Below are positions 31,420-40,976 of a DNA stretch of 64,000 bases, one piece after another. Numbering within the stretch: position 1 is the first letter of the stretch; each line of letters begins with the position of its first letter. Origin of the DNA: Eubacterium sp. (GTDB lineage: Bacteria > Bacillota > Clostridia > Oscillospirales > Acutalibacteraceae); NCBI GenBank assembly GCA_022511225.1, contig JAFLRZ010000010.1, forward strand, positions 1 to 64,000. Direction: 5' to 3'. The notes under the pieces are model-generated. The model worked only from the letters and a program-made list of their open reading frames with translations. It searched no databases and was not told where the DNA came from. The position numbers were made by a program, and so were the translations under genes.

Positions 31420-31836
31420 TTATAATTCTTCGCAGTAATCAAAAATTTCTACAGACAAATCTTCCTTATCACAGCTGATTGTAAAGTAGAAATTAACATC
31501 TGTAGCCTCAGAAAGCTCGGAAAGCATCTCAAAAAACTGAGGAAGCTTATCATAATCTCTTCCAACAATCTTAAATGTAGCATCTACGAGTACATCCGTA
31601 ACGTCATAGTTACCGGCACAAATACCTGCAAGGAAGCCATAAAATGCTTTGTGACCTTTGATAAGGTATGTATCAGTTTCTAAAAGTCTTGCCTTAGAAA
31701 CGATATCGAAAGTGAGCTTAGGCTCTTTTTCAATGCATACAACGTTACCGTCTGAAGCCTCAACGCAAGCATTAACCTGTTCAATAAGTCTTTTAGTTTT
31801 TCCTGAACCTTTATTACCGATGATAAGTTTAATCAT
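31420..31836 (-). CDS. Small P-loop ATP-binding protein of unknown role
   Basis: A 138-residue protein with N-terminal Walker A GNKGSGKTKRL (about 6-16) and a possible Walker B at VTDVLVDATFK. The ATG at 31836 has GGAGGAAT upstream and beats the start five codons earlier. Similar short proteins occur in Clostridia and are sometimes mislabelled PilT; nothing here supports pilus retraction. It lies just downstream of pgi. Confidence 0.7.
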   Translation of the reverse strand: MIKLIIGNKGSGKTKRLIEQVNACVEASDGNVVCIEKEPKLTFDIVSKARLLETDTYLIKGHKAFYGFLAGICAGNYDVTDVLVDATFKIVGRDYDKLPQFFEMLSELSEATDVNFYFTISCDKEDLSVEIFDYCEEL

Positions 31837-31873
31837 ATATAATTCCTCCAAGGTGATTTTTACTACTTACATA

Positions 31874-33220
31874 TTAACATATGCCGAGTCGTTTTTCAAG
31901 ACTTTCTTTTTCCTTTTCATAACCCGGCTTGCCAAGAAGTGCAAACATATTCTTTTTGTAGCTCTCAACACCCGGCTGATTAAACGGATTTACACCGAGA
32001 ATATATCCTGAAACGGCACAAACTTTTTCGAAGAAATAAATTAAATATCCAATTTCTTCCTCGCAAATTGAGTCACATTCAATTACAAGATTCCCTACTC
32101 CGCCGTCTACGTGAGCAAGAAGTGTGCCCTGTCTTGCCTTTTCATTTACATAGCTAATTGACTTTCCTGCAAGGAAATTGAGCCCGTCAATGTTACCGTC
32201 CTGCTCAGTAATCAAGAAATCATCATGGGCTTTATTAAATTTGATTACAGTTTCAAACATCAGGCTTCCGCCGCTCTCCTGAATATACTGACCAAGAGAA
32301 TGAAGATCTGTTGAAAAGATACAGGATACCGGAAACAGTCCTTTGCCGTCCTTACCCTCACTCTCGCCGAACAGCTGTTTAAGCCACTCGTTGAACATAG
32401 CCATACACGGCTCATATGATACAAAGCATTCAAGCTTTTTACCCATATTATAGAATGCATTTCTTATAGCTGCATACTTAAGCACAGGATTTTCATCAAT
32501 AGAAGTAGAATTGAGTGAATTCTGTGCGTTTCTTGCACCTGACATCAGCTTATCAATATCAATTCCTGTTACTGCAATCGGAAGTAATCCAACTGCGGTG
32601 AGTACAGAGAATCGTCCTCCGACGTCATCGGGAACAACAAAAGTTTCATATCCCTCGCTGTCAGCAAGCTGTTTTAGCGTACCTTTTGACTTGTCGGTAG
32701 TGCAGAAAATCCTCTTTGCTGCCTCTTCAGGAGAATATTTATTATAAACAAGATCTCTGAAAATTCTAAAAGCTATTGCAGGCTCGGTTGTTGTGCCGCT
32801 TTTGCTTATAACGTTTACACAGATGTCTTTATCCTCACATATAGATACAAGTTCTGTAACCATTGAAGGACTAATCGTATTACCGATAAAATAGATGTCA
32901 GGAGTGTTCTTTTTAAGGGCGTTATAGTTAGGTGACTTAAGGCACTCTATAACTGCTCTTGCACCAAGATAAGAACCGCCTATTCCGATTACGATGAGAA
33001 TATCTGAATTCTCTCTGATGTATTCGGCAGAAGCCTTGATTCTGTCAAATTCTTCCTTGTCATAATCAGTAGGAAGAGTGGTCCAGCCTAAAAAATCATT
33101 CCCTTCACCTGTTTTATTATGAAGAGTTTGCATCGCCTCAACTGCCTTAGGCTCTAAAGCTTTGATATCATCTAAAGAAACAATGTTTTCTATATGATTT
33201 GATATAAATTTCATTGACAT
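31874..33220 (-). CDS. pgi: Glucose-6-phosphate isomerase
   Basis: Pgi of 448 residues, of the Gram-positive length class. [16 protein letters not shown] (about 79-94), [16 protein letters not shown] (about 137-152) and the family signature [14 protein letters not shown] are intact, as is the C-terminal active Lys region ([12 protein letters not shown]). Start ATG at 33220; an in-frame ATG two codons on is possible. Confidence 0.97.
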   Translation of the reverse strand: MSMKFISNHIENIVSLDDIKALEPKAVEAMQTLHNKTGEGNDFLGWTTLPTDYDKEEFDRIKASAEYIRENSDILIVIGIGGSYLGARAVIECLKSPNYNALKKNTPDIYFIGNTISPSMVTELVSICEDKDICVNVISKSGTTTEPAIAFRIFRDLVYNKYSPEEAAKRIFCTTDKSKGTLKQLADSEGYETFVVPDDVGGRFSVLTAVGLLPIAVTGIDIDKLMSGARNAQNSLNSTSIDENPVLKYAAIRNAFYNMGKKLECFVSYEPCMAMFNEWLKQLFGESEGKDGKGLFPVSCIFSTDLHSLGQYIQESGGSLMFETVIKFNKAHDDFLITEQDGNIDGLNFLAGKSISYVNEKARQGTLLAHVDGGVGNLVIECDSICEEEIGYLIYFFEKVCAVSGYILGVNPFNQPGVESYKKNMFALLGKPGYEKEKESLEKRLGIC

Positions 33221-33305
33221 AAATACCCAAATCCTTTGTTTTTATAATTTTCTTATTGCATATGCATAGTATAATACACTATTTTGTTAAAATATTCAAT
33301 ATATT

Positions 33306-34433
33306 TTATATATATTTTAAAAGAGATTTGAAAATTAATGTAAAAGTAGTTTCGTTTATGTCGTTTTCTGCAAAAAGCTTTACTGTTGAAATTTTTTTGT
33401 TGTCACAGTAATAAGTGATTTCTCCGAGAACATCCCCCGCCTTGACTGGTGCTTTAATTCTTTCCTTAATGTTATATTTGCAAGTGATTTCCGAAGCAGA
33501 TTTATCAAGCAGAACGCTACTTTGCTTCGGAATTGGCGGCTTAACTGATTTTACCAATCCGTTAGTTACTTTAACGTCAGTAAGCTTTTTTTCATCAACC
33601 TTAATCTGTTCAAGCTTATAGTTTGCAAAACCGAAATCTAAGAGCTGTGAGGATAGAGCAAATCTGTTCTCACTGTTTTCAGCACCTAAAACGACAGATA
33701 CGAAACCTATTCCATCTCTTTCAGCCGTAGCACACAGACAGAAGCCTGCAATTGAGGTCGTTCCCGTTTTTAGTCCTGTAATACCATTATAAGTGTTTAC
33801 AAGCTTATTTGTGTTATTAAGCTCTGTTTTGCCGTCTCTCAGTGAGTCGAGCCATACAGTTGAGTATTTCTTGACTAAATCATATTTCATTACATTACAT
33901 GCGATTACTGCAATGTCGTAGGCTGATGAATAGTGATTAGTTGTCTCATCATCAAGTCCTGTTGAATTTTCAAAATTTGTATTCTTAAGACCGAGTTCTT
34001 TTACCTTGTCATTCATCATTGCTACAAATGCTGTATCACTGCCTGCTATATACTCGCCGAGTAGCGTGCATGCATCATTTGCAGAAGAAATTATAACTGC
34101 CTTGAGTAAATCGTCAACGCTCATTTGCTCACCTACCTCAAGCCATATCTGTGAGCCGCCTTTTGAAACGGCATTTTCACTTGCTGTAACCATATCATCA
34201 AGCTTTATTTTTCCGCTGTCTATCGCTTCCATAACAAGCAAAATGCTCATAATTTTTGTAACAGAAGCGGGAGATAATCTCTTATCAGAATTATATTCTT
34301 TAATAACGTCGCCCGTCTGTATACACATAAGAATGCTTGCCTTAGCTTTTATTTTTTCCTGCTTTGCGTAAACTGTTGAAGGAATTGCCAAGGCGATACA
34401 CACTGATAAAATAAATACTAAAAATCTTTTCAT
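33306..34433 (-). CDS. D-alanyl-D-alanine carboxypeptidase (PBP5/DacF type)
   Basis: A secreted serine D,D-carboxypeptidase of 375 residues that trims peptidoglycan stem peptides. A signal peptide (to about residue 23, TVYAKQ) is followed by SxxK in SPASVTKIM, SxN in SSANDACT and KTG in GLKTGTTSIAG. A PBP5-C beta domain ends with a hydrophobic anchor-like segment (FTLIFKSLLKYI). The ATG at 34433 was chosen because GGTGAT lies upstream. DacF, DacB and DacA cannot be told apart here. Confidence 0.92.
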   Translation of the reverse strand: MKRFLVFILSVCIALAIPSTVYAKQEKIKAKASILMCIQTGDVIKEYNSDKRLSPASVTKIMSILLVMEAIDSGKIKLDDMVTASENAVSKGGSQIWLEVGEQMSVDDLLKAVIISSANDACTLLGEYIAGSDTAFVAMMNDKVKELGLKNTNFENSTGLDDETTNHYSSAYDIAVIACNVMKYDLVKKYSTVWLDSLRDGKTELNNTNKLVNTYNGITGLKTGTTSIAGFCLCATAERDGIGFVSVVLGAENSENRFALSSQLLDFGFANYKLEQIKVDEKKLTDVKVTNGLVKSVKPPIPKQSSVLLDKSASEITCKYNIKERIKAPVKAGDVLGEITYYCDNKKISTVKLFAENDINETTFTLIFKSLLKYI

Positions 34434-34521
34434 ATAAATCACCACTAAATATTATTGCTAAATGATTGTAATAATTACAAATCTTTGGTATAATCATAAA
34501 AAAAGTTTAAGGGAGGTACTT

Positions 34522-35805
34522 ATGAAAGCCGCATTTTATACCCTTGGCTGCAAAGTCAATCAATATGAAACTGAATATATGAGCGAGTTGCTTAAAAACG
34601 CAGGTTTTGAAATAGTACCACCGAATGAAAATGCTGACTATTACATAATAAATTCGTGTACCGTAACTGCTACGGCTGACCAGAAAACGAGACAGAACGT
34701 GAGAAAATTCAAGAGAAATCATCCTGACTCTACAATCATTCTCACAGGTTGTATGCCACAGGCATTTCCTGAGGATGCAAAATCACTTATTGAGGCAGAT
34801 ATAGTTCTTTCAAACAAAAGTGACAACGACATACTTGCACTTATCAATGAGTATCAGCTTAGTAATAAAAGAATAGTAAGTATAGAAGAGCATCAAAAGG
34901 GTGACGAATTTCGTGAATGCTCCATTAATTCTTTTATCGAAAGGATAAGAGCATTTGTAAAAATTGAGGACGGCTGTGACCGTTTTTGCTCATACTGCAT
35001 AATTCCAAAGGCAAGAGGCAGGGTCCGTTCAAAGCCGCTTGAGCAGCTAAAAAAGGAAATCAAAACGCTTGCCGATAACGGAATAAAGGAAATCGTTTTA
35101 GTCGGAATCAACTTATCTGCATATGGCAAGGGAGAAGATTTTGATATAGTAGATGCCGTCAATGTATGTGCTGAATATGAAAATATCATCAGGATAAGAT
35201 TAGGCTCACTTGAACCGGATCATATCACTGATGATATCATTGACAGATTATCAAAAATAGATAAATTTTGTCCTCAGTTTCATATTTCTCTGCAAAGTGG
35301 CTGCAACAAAACCTTAAAAAATATGAACAGGCACTACACGGCAGAAGAATACAAGGAGCTTTGCGATAAGATTCGTTCTGCTTTCCCTGACGCAAGTCTT
35401 ACAACAGACGTTATGGTAGGCTTTAATGAGGAAGCCGAGGATGACTTTTATAATAGCTTAGAATTTGTTAAATCTATAAAATTCGAAAAGGTACATACCT
35501 TCCCCTACAGTGAAAGAAGCGGAACTGCCGCTTCAAAAAAAGGAGACAACGTACCTAAGCATATTAAAGAAAAAAGAGCTTCAATTATGATTGAAGAAAC
35601 CGAAAAGATAAGAAATGAATATCTGAAAAATCTTGTCGGTAAGACTGTTGAAGTTCTCTTTGAAAGTTGTGCGGATAATGACATTTATCAGGGATATACA
35701 AGAGGATATCTACCCGTTCGAATGAAAAGCAACGAAGATATCATTGGTATTACAAGAAACGTTAAGATAACAGGCTATACAGACGATTTCTGCATTGCTG
35801 AGTAG
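34522..35805 (+). CDS. mtaB: tRNA threonylcarbamoyladenosine methylthiotransferase MtaB
   Basis: Radical-SAM methylthiotransferase of 427 residues acting on t6A37 of tRNA. The N-terminus FYTLGCKVNQYETEYM and NSCTVTATADQKTRQ are MtaB-specific. The SAM cluster is DGCDRFCSYCIIPKARG. The TRAM domain lies at the C-terminus. The start at 34522 has GGGAGG upstream; the ORF extends 20 codons further but without homology or a ribosome site. The 3' end overlaps the convergent lipoprotein gene by 31 bases. Confidence 0.94.
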   Translation: MKAAFYTLGCKVNQYETEYMSELLKNAGFEIVPPNENADYYIINSCTVTATADQKTRQNVRKFKRNHPDSTIILTGCMPQAFPEDAKSLIEADIVLSNKSDNDILALINEYQLSNKRIVSIEEHQKGDEFRECSINSFIERIRAFVKIEDGCDRFCSYCIIPKARGRVRSKPLEQLKKEIKTLADNGIKEIVLVGINLSAYGKGEDFDIVDAVNVCAEYENIIRIRLGSLEPDHITDDIIDRLSKIDKFCPQFHISLQSGCNKTLKNMNRHYTAEEYKELCDKIRSAFPDASLTTDVMVGFNEEAEDDFYNSLEFVKSIKFEKVHTFPYSERSGTAASKKGDNVPKHIKEKRASIMIEETEKIRNEYLKNLVGKTVEVLFESCADNDIYQGYTRGYLPVRMKSNEDIIGITRNVKITGYTDDFCIAE

Positions 35806-36944
35806 AGATTATTCGTTTCATCATTGTCGCCGAGAGAGCTATATGAGAATACGTATATTCCACTTACGTTATCAAGCTTTGTAAGATATGTAAATTGCCT
35901 TGAAATGATGTTATTATTATTTACAAACTCGTTAAATCCCTGATCTCCTGCAAACTCATCCTCTGCCCCCTGCTTGTAGAGAGGCAAAGCAACGTATAAA
36001 TCACAATCAGCCATTTGTGCCCACGTTTTTGCGGTTTTCATAAATGGCTGATTTTCATTTTGAAAGCCGAAATATATCTGTGGGCAGATGTAATCAACAT
36101 ATCCTTTTTCTTTACTCCATAATTCGACATCGGCATAAAGAGATGAATAATCATTTTCTATGTTTGCAGCCGGACTGATACCGAAGGTAACGTTTTCGTT
36201 TACTGATTTCACTGCCTTATAGACTGACTTGACCATTCTGTTTACATTATCTCTTCTCCAATCATCAAGATTCATTTCGCCACCGTTTTTCGTATAATTC
36301 TTATATGAATTACTATCTATTTTTTTACTGCTCGACGGGTAAAAATAATCATCAAAGCAAATTGAATCAACCTCGTAGTTTTGAGTTATTTCCTTAATTC
36401 CATTTAAAATAAGTTCATTTACTTCATTCGACGCAGGATTAAAATAAATTCCACCGTCGCAAACTATAACATTATCAGTATCTTTCCAACTTAATGCGAT
36501 GTTGCTGTCTGCAAGCTCATCAAAATCAGTATTACTGCTAACCCGATACGGATTAATCCAAGCTTCAATTGAAAGATTATGCTTATGCGCTATGCTTACA
36601 ATTATATCAAGTGGATCATACGTCATTTCACTACCCTGAACTCCACTGAAATATGCACTTGTTGGAAAATAAGAGGATTTATAAAAGGCATCTGCAAACG
36701 GTCTTACCTGAACGGTAACTCTGTTGAAGCCTTTTTTGCTAAGTGTCTCAAAGGCACTGTTAATGGTTTTTGAAAATGTTTCTTCATCTCTCCCTTTAGT
36801 GAATTCAGAAAGCTCATAATACGTAATCCAGACAGATTTTATAAATTTATTATCAGCCTTATCGCTGCCTATCTCCTGATTTGTACAGCTGCAAAGGCTG
36901 AGCATCAATAATATTGCTAACGGAAAAATTATTTTTTTATACAC
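35775..36944 (-). CDS. GHL10-family (YngK-like) glycoside-hydrolase-like lipoprotein
   Basis: A 389-residue secreted lipoprotein. A lipobox LSLCSC (Cys about 19-21) follows a short signal peptide. The catalytic-like barrel has VWITYYELSEF, RVTVQVRPFADAFY, IEAWINPYRV, DSICFDDYFYP and DYICPQIYFGFQ, the GHL10/UPF0748 pattern. Substrate is unknown; a cell-wall glycan is possible. Its end overlaps mtaB. Confidence 0.88.
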   Translation of the reverse strand: MYKKIIFPLAILLMLSLCSCTNQEIGSDKADNKFIKSVWITYYELSEFTKGRDEETFSKTINSAFETLSKKGFNRVTVQVRPFADAFYKSSYFPTSAYFSGVQGSEMTYDPLDIIVSIAHKHNLSIEAWINPYRVSSNTDFDELADSNIALSWKDTDNVIVCDGGIYFNPASNEVNELILNGIKEITQNYEVDSICFDDYFYPSSSKKIDSNSYKNYTKNGGEMNLDDWRRDNVNRMVKSVYKAVKSVNENVTFGISPAANIENDYSSLYADVELWSKEKGYVDYICPQIYFGFQNENQPFMKTAKTWAQMADCDLYVALPLYKQGAEDEFAGDQGFNEFVNNNNIISRQFTYLTKLDNVSGIYVFSYSSLGDNDETNNLYSAMQKSSV

Positions 36945-36989
36945 TTGAACACTCCTTAATTTTATAGTAATATAGTTATGGTGATACTT

Positions 36990-37295
36990 ATGGAATATAG
37001 ACTTGGCAATTCATTAAGAATTAAAGAACGCGGTGAAACTCTTGAAACAATTTGCCCAAACTGCAAGAAAGTAGTTAAGTTTGGTATGTTTTCTAATTTG
37101 GAAAGAAGACTTGTACCAAATATAAAGTTAGTTAACTGCAGCACAGTATTTTTTCTTGTATGCCCTGAATGTGCAGGTATATTTACTGTCGATGAGCAAA
37201 AAGGTGATGACTTCAAAAAAGGTAATAAATTTGCTATAACTGATACGGATTTAATGCCGCTTAAACCGTTCAGGAGCGAAGATATAAATGAATAA
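36990..37295 (+). CDS. Small zinc-ribbon-like protein
   Basis: A 101-residue protein with CPNC (about 24-27) and CPEC (about 60-63) pairs that can form a zinc ribbon. GGTGATACTT precedes the ATG at 36990. No other domain is recognised. It overlaps the DUF1294 gene by 8 bases. Confidence 0.65.
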   Translation: MEYRLGNSLRIKERGETLETICPNCKKVVKFGMFSNLERRLVPNIKLVNCSTVFFLVCPECAGIFTVDEQKGDDFKKGNKFAITDTDLMPLKPFRSEDINE

Positions 37296-37578
37296 GCAGG
37301 CAGTTATTATACTTATAGTCTACATACTAATCATCAACATTGTTGCTTCTTTAACTGCTATTGCAGACAAGAAAAGGGCTGAGAGAGGCAAATGGAGAAT
37401 TCCTGAGAGCACACTGATGCTTTTAGGCTTATTCGGCGGTGCAACGCTTGAATTTATTACGATGAAGAAAATCCGTCACAAAACAAAGCATATAAAATTC
37501 ATGGTAGGATTACCTGTTGAAATGTTTTTACATTATGTGCTTATAATACTGCTAATTTATAAGGTCGCATCAATTTGA
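37288..37578 (+). CDS. DUF1294 membrane protein
   Basis: A 96-residue protein with two to three TM helices. The signature KRAERGKWRIPESTLMLLG and GGATLEFITMKKIRHKTKH is the DUF1294 pattern. The function of the family is unknown. Co-transcribed with the zinc-ribbon gene. Confidence 0.85.
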   Translation: MNKQAVIILIVYILIINIVASLTAIADKKRAERGKWRIPESTLMLLGLFGGATLEFITMKKIRHKTKHIKFMVGLPVEMFLHYVLIILLIYKVASI

Positions 37579-37594
37579 TTTGGTGCGACCTTAT
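37558..37594. terminator. Terminator overlapping the DUF1294 stop
   Basis: ATAAGGTCGCA (37558-37568) pairs with TGCGACCTTAT (37584-37594). It lies between convergent DUF1294 and spoIVA and could serve both. Confidence 0.78.
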
Positions 37595-37603
37595 ATTACA
37601 GTT

Positions 37604-39079
37604 TTATAGTATTATGCAGATTAATCCATTACATCCTTCGTTAATAACTCTTTCAATCGTTTCTCTAAATTTATTTCTTGCATCAATCGGCATACGATAA
37701 AGTTTATTATTAAGACCTTCGTTTACAAGCTCGTGAAGTGATTTACCAAATATATTTGTTTCCCAAATATCAGCAGGATTTTCTTCAAACTCCTTTAATA
37801 GATACATTATCAAATCCTGACTCTGACTTTCAGTACCGACAATAGGAGCGACCTCGGTTGAGGTATTGCACTTAATCATATGAATCGACGGAGCCTGTGC
37901 CTTAAGTCTTACACCGTATCTGCCCCCCTGCTTCATTATCTCAGGTTCGCTAAGACTTAAATCACTCATTTCAGGCATAACAATTCCGTAACCTGTTTCC
38001 TCAACGTCTTTAAGCGCCTTGCCGAATCGCTCGTATTCCATTTTCATATTCATAAGCTCAATAAAATATTTCATAAGCTGAGCTTCGTCTGTAATTTCGA
38101 TATTGCAGGATTCTGAAAGATTCTTATAGAAATGACTGTTATCAATATAAAACTTCATATTGACTGTTCCTGTCGACAAATCAACCGAGCTCAGTGAAAC
38201 AGATTCAATATATTCATTGACTTCAACTTCCTTTGCGAATTTTGCAACGCTTCTTATATTTCCAAGGGAATTACAGCTGCTTCTCACGCAGTCAAATATA
38301 GATGACTTCAGATAATTGTCTTTTTCAAGATTATTAATCCACGAAGGGTATGAAATTGCAACGTTATTCAGTGGGAATTCGTAAAGAATGTCGCTTAAAA
38401 TGTCCTTAATTTCATCTTCTGTAAGCTCAAGGCAGTTAACGGGTATAACAGGAACACCGTATTCTTCAGTAAGACTTTTGCATAACGAAACAGAAAGCTG
38501 GCTTTCAGGCTCAACACAGTTCATCAGCACAACGAACGGCTTGTTAAGCTCCTTAAGCTCTTCAATTACTCTCTGCTCTGCCTCCTCATATTCATCACGC
38601 GGAATAGAGCTTATAGAGCCGTCGGTAGTAATAACAAGACCTATTGTTGAATGTTCGTTTATAACCTTTTTAGTGCCGATTTCAGCTGCCATATTAAACG
38701 GAATTTCCTCATCGTACCAAGGAGTCATAACCATTCTCGGCTGTTCTTCCTCAATATAGCCAACAGAGCTTGGAACAATATAGCCAACACAGTCTATCAT
38801 TCTCACACGCATATTTATTGAATTATCAAATGAAAGTGCGATTGCATCTTCAGGAATAAACTTAGGCTCAGTGGTCATTATTGTTTTTCCTGCAGCAGAC
38901 TGCGGAAGCTCATCTCGTGCCCGTTCTCTTGCAAAATCATCAGAAATATTCGGTATTACAAGAGTATCCATAAACTTCTTAATAAAGGTTGACTTACCTG
39001 TACGAACAGGGCCTACAACACCTATGTAAATGTCGCCGTTAGTTCTTTTTGATATATCACTGTAAATATCATTATTCAT
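37604..39079 (-). CDS. spoIVA: Stage IV sporulation protein A
   Basis: SpoIVA of 491 residues, the ATPase that polymerises on the forespore surface and nucleates the coat. The N-terminus DIYSDISKRTNGDIYIGVVGPVRTGKSTF contains the family Walker A (GPVRTGKST). The C-terminus ends ...LICIIL, matching the membrane-proximal SpoIVA end. The ATG at 39079 is favoured by GAGGTGAT. Next to spoVM, its known partner. Confidence 0.97.
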   Translation of the reverse strand: MNNDIYSDISKRTNGDIYIGVVGPVRTGKSTFIKKFMDTLVIPNISDDFARERARDELPQSAAGKTIMTTEPKFIPEDAIALSFDNSINMRVRMIDCVGYIVPSSVGYIEEEQPRMVMTPWYDEEIPFNMAAEIGTKKVINEHSTIGLVITTDGSISSIPRDEYEEAEQRVIEELKELNKPFVVLMNCVEPESQLSVSLCKSLTEEYGVPVIPVNCLELTEDEIKDILSDILYEFPLNNVAISYPSWINNLEKDNYLKSSIFDCVRSSCNSLGNIRSVAKFAKEVEVNEYIESVSLSSVDLSTGTVNMKFYIDNSHFYKNLSESCNIEITDEAQLMKYFIELMNMKMEYERFGKALKDVEETGYGIVMPEMSDLSLSEPEIMKQGGRYGVRLKAQAPSIHMIKCNTSTEVAPIVGTESQSQDLIMYLLKEFEENPADIWETNIFGKSLHELVNEGLNNKLYRMPIDARNKFRETIERVINEGCNGLICIIL

Positions 39080-39089
39080 TATAATCACC

Positions 39090-40583
39090 TCACATACCCG
39101 GAATTAATAATATTCTTTTACCGTCAATTACATTAGAATTAAGACTGTTTTCGTCAATTATCAGCTCTTCACTTGTAGAAAACTTCTTTGCAATATCCCA
39201 AATTTCTTCCTGACTGTTCGCAAAATAGAGTGTAAGCTGTGGCGTATTTATATTATTAACTTCATCGTCTATATCAATATCAGTTAAAAATGAAACTTTG
39301 CTTTCTTTGTACAGATAAGCAGAATATTCAATATTAGCACGAAGCATTAACGCACCGGCACTCTTAATGACATAGTCAAATGATTTCATAGTACAGCCTG
39401 ATACCCCTGAAAACTCAGAATCGGAAAGTAGTATTTCCTTCGTCTGTGACTTTTCGTAGTAACAAATATTACCCTTATCATCATAGAATAAAAATGAAAT
39501 GCCGACTTCAACAGTCAACTTAGAGTTTATTATCTGATGATTTAATATTTCAGCTTTAAGGTCAATTATTTCTACTAATGAAATATCGCTGTCAAAGTTA
39601 AGCTCAAGCGTTTTATCATCATAAAAATATGCCGGTGACTCATTGATAATTGTATTTGACTTCTTGAGTTTACAATTATACTTAGGAACGTATGAATCGA
39701 TATTGAGTGAAATGGTATCAATTTTATAAATCTGATAGTTGATAACTAATTTACCGACTATTTCTACAATACTTAATGCATTATTTTCATCAGCCCGTGC
39801 TTTAACATATAAGCCTGACAGCCTCGCGCTGACAAATGCTTTATCGTTTTCGTCAAGTGATGAAGCTTCAATAATTTTACTGTATGTAAAATTATGAGAA
39901 AGCTTTTCAATATTGCCGTTAATACATTCATATATTACGCTCGCACTCAACGTACCCTTGACAAGCATTTTATCCTTAATGATTTTATACTCATCAACAG
40001 AACAGTTTGTAAAGCAATTAATAATATTTTTAATCTGCGCCGTACTGTCTGCAATACTCATATTTTCTTCAAACTCAACGCTTGATATTCCACTGTTTTT
40101 GCAAACAAGATAATCTTGTGAATACTCCTTAAACATAGCATTTTTGCAATTACTCAGGCAGTCTGTAGATTTTTGATAATATATATTGAATCTTACGGCA
40201 AGTGATGTATGAATATCAAAGCGTCTTTGATTAATTAAATGAAAATTACTGTATTTAGTATTAATACAAACTTTTGCAAAGGAGAAGTTTTCAACGTTAT
40301 CAACATCAAAGCTTTTTGAAAAGTCCTCCTCAAAAATGTTTGATAGCAACCCTGATTCACTTGATTTGTATGTAATGCTGATAATTACCTTTCCGTATAA
40401 ATTAATACTGTTTCCCTGATAGTCATAGTCAGTCACAGTCGCTTTAACCGAGCATTTTACAATCTTTTCAATGTCATCAAGGTACTGAGGCAGATTTTCC
40501 TGAAAATCAAGCTCAAAGCTTTCCTTAACGGTCTGGCAGGCTTCGTTAAAGCTTATTGATTTGTATTCCTTACAAAGTTCCAT
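39090..40583 (-). CDS. DUF3794 / LysM spore-envelope protein
   Basis: A 497-residue protein with repeated DUF3794 domains (beta-rich, for example KIVKCSVKATVTDYDYQG, IKDKMLVKGTLSASVIYEC). A C-terminal LysM domain (EEIWDIAKKF...IDGKRILLIPGM) follows. Such proteins sit in the spore coat, and LysM can bind cortex peptidoglycan. Its place between spoVM and spoIVA supports a coat-morphogenesis role, possibly like SpoVID/SafA. GGAGAG precedes the ATG. Confidence 0.82.
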   Translation of the reverse strand: MELCKEYKSISFNEACQTVKESFELDFQENLPQYLDDIEKIVKCSVKATVTDYDYQGNSINLYGKVIISITYKSSESGLLSNIFEEDFSKSFDVDNVENFSFAKVCINTKYSNFHLINQRRFDIHTSLAVRFNIYYQKSTDCLSNCKNAMFKEYSQDYLVCKNSGISSVEFEENMSIADSTAQIKNIINCFTNCSVDEYKIIKDKMLVKGTLSASVIYECINGNIEKLSHNFTYSKIIEASSLDENDKAFVSARLSGLYVKARADENNALSIVEIVGKLVINYQIYKIDTISLNIDSYVPKYNCKLKKSNTIINESPAYFYDDKTLELNFDSDISLVEIIDLKAEILNHQIINSKLTVEVGISFLFYDDKGNICYYEKSQTKEILLSDSEFSGVSGCTMKSFDYVIKSAGALMLRANIEYSAYLYKESKVSFLTDIDIDDEVNNINTPQLTLYFANSQEEIWDIAKKFSTSEELIIDENSLNSNVIDGKRILLIPGM

Positions 40584-40641
40584 ATAAACTCTCCTTTACA
40601 GTTTCTATAGATACATATGCAAGAATAAGCTTAAATATAAC

Positions 40642-40674
40642 AAAAAGCACAGGTAAAATTAACCTGTGCTTTTT
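40642..40674. terminator. Terminator after spoVM
   Basis: AAAAAGCACAGGT (40642-40654) and ACCTGTGCTTTTT (40662-40674) form a perfect stem. On the minus strand it separates spoVM from the DUF3794 gene. Confidence 0.85.
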
Positions 40675-40678
40675 GAGA

Positions 40679-40768
40679 TTATGTTTCACTTTTTACTTTT
40701 TGGATTTTGAATATAGTTCTGAGAATAGGTGCAAGAAATTTTGGACTTTTAATTAAAATTACCTTCAT
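40679..40768 (-). CDS. spoVM: Stage V sporulation protein SpoVM (29 residues)
   Basis: The peptide begins MKVILIKSPKFLAPILRTIF. B. subtilis SpoVM is a 26-residue amphipathic helix of the form MKxxxIKxPKFLxxIxR, which matches. It recognises the curved forespore membrane and recruits SpoIVA, encoded about 1.6 kb downstream. GGGGGAT lies 8 bases before the ATG. It is too short for routine ORF calling. Confidence 0.92.
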   Translation of the reverse strand: MKVILIKSPKFLAPILRTIFKIQKVKSET

Positions 40769-40781
40769 AAAATATCCCCCA

Positions 40782-40925
40782 CTATCTTTTACAGCAAGCA
40801 ATACCGAGGACTATTACTACTATTGCAAGTATTCTTGTTATCCAGATTGTAGGGCAGCAGCACGCAATAACGCATCCTACACCAAAAGCAATCCACAGAT
40901 ATTCACGCTTGCACATTTTTTTCAT
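40782..40925 (-). CDS. Cysteine-rich 47-residue membrane mini-protein
   Basis: A frame beginning MKKMCKREYLWIAFGVGC, with a CCCP motif, one long TM (about 30-43) and ending ACCKR; seven Cys in 47 residues. It lies 13 bases upstream of spoVM on the same strand, downstream of thiN. GGTGTTACTACT precedes the ATG, a weak ribosome site. It may be a spore-membrane protein by context. Family not recognised. Confidence 0.6.
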   Translation of the reverse strand: MKKMCKREYLWIAFGVGCVIACCCPTIWITRILAIVVIVLGIACCKR

Positions 40926-40976
40926 AGTAGTAACACCTTTTCTTTTTGCTATTACTATATTCTATGAAAATCTCTG

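Noticed and set aside
31420-31836. PilT-type pilus retraction ATPase
   Set aside because: Only a Walker A motif is shared; the length is far too short and there are no pilus genes nearby.
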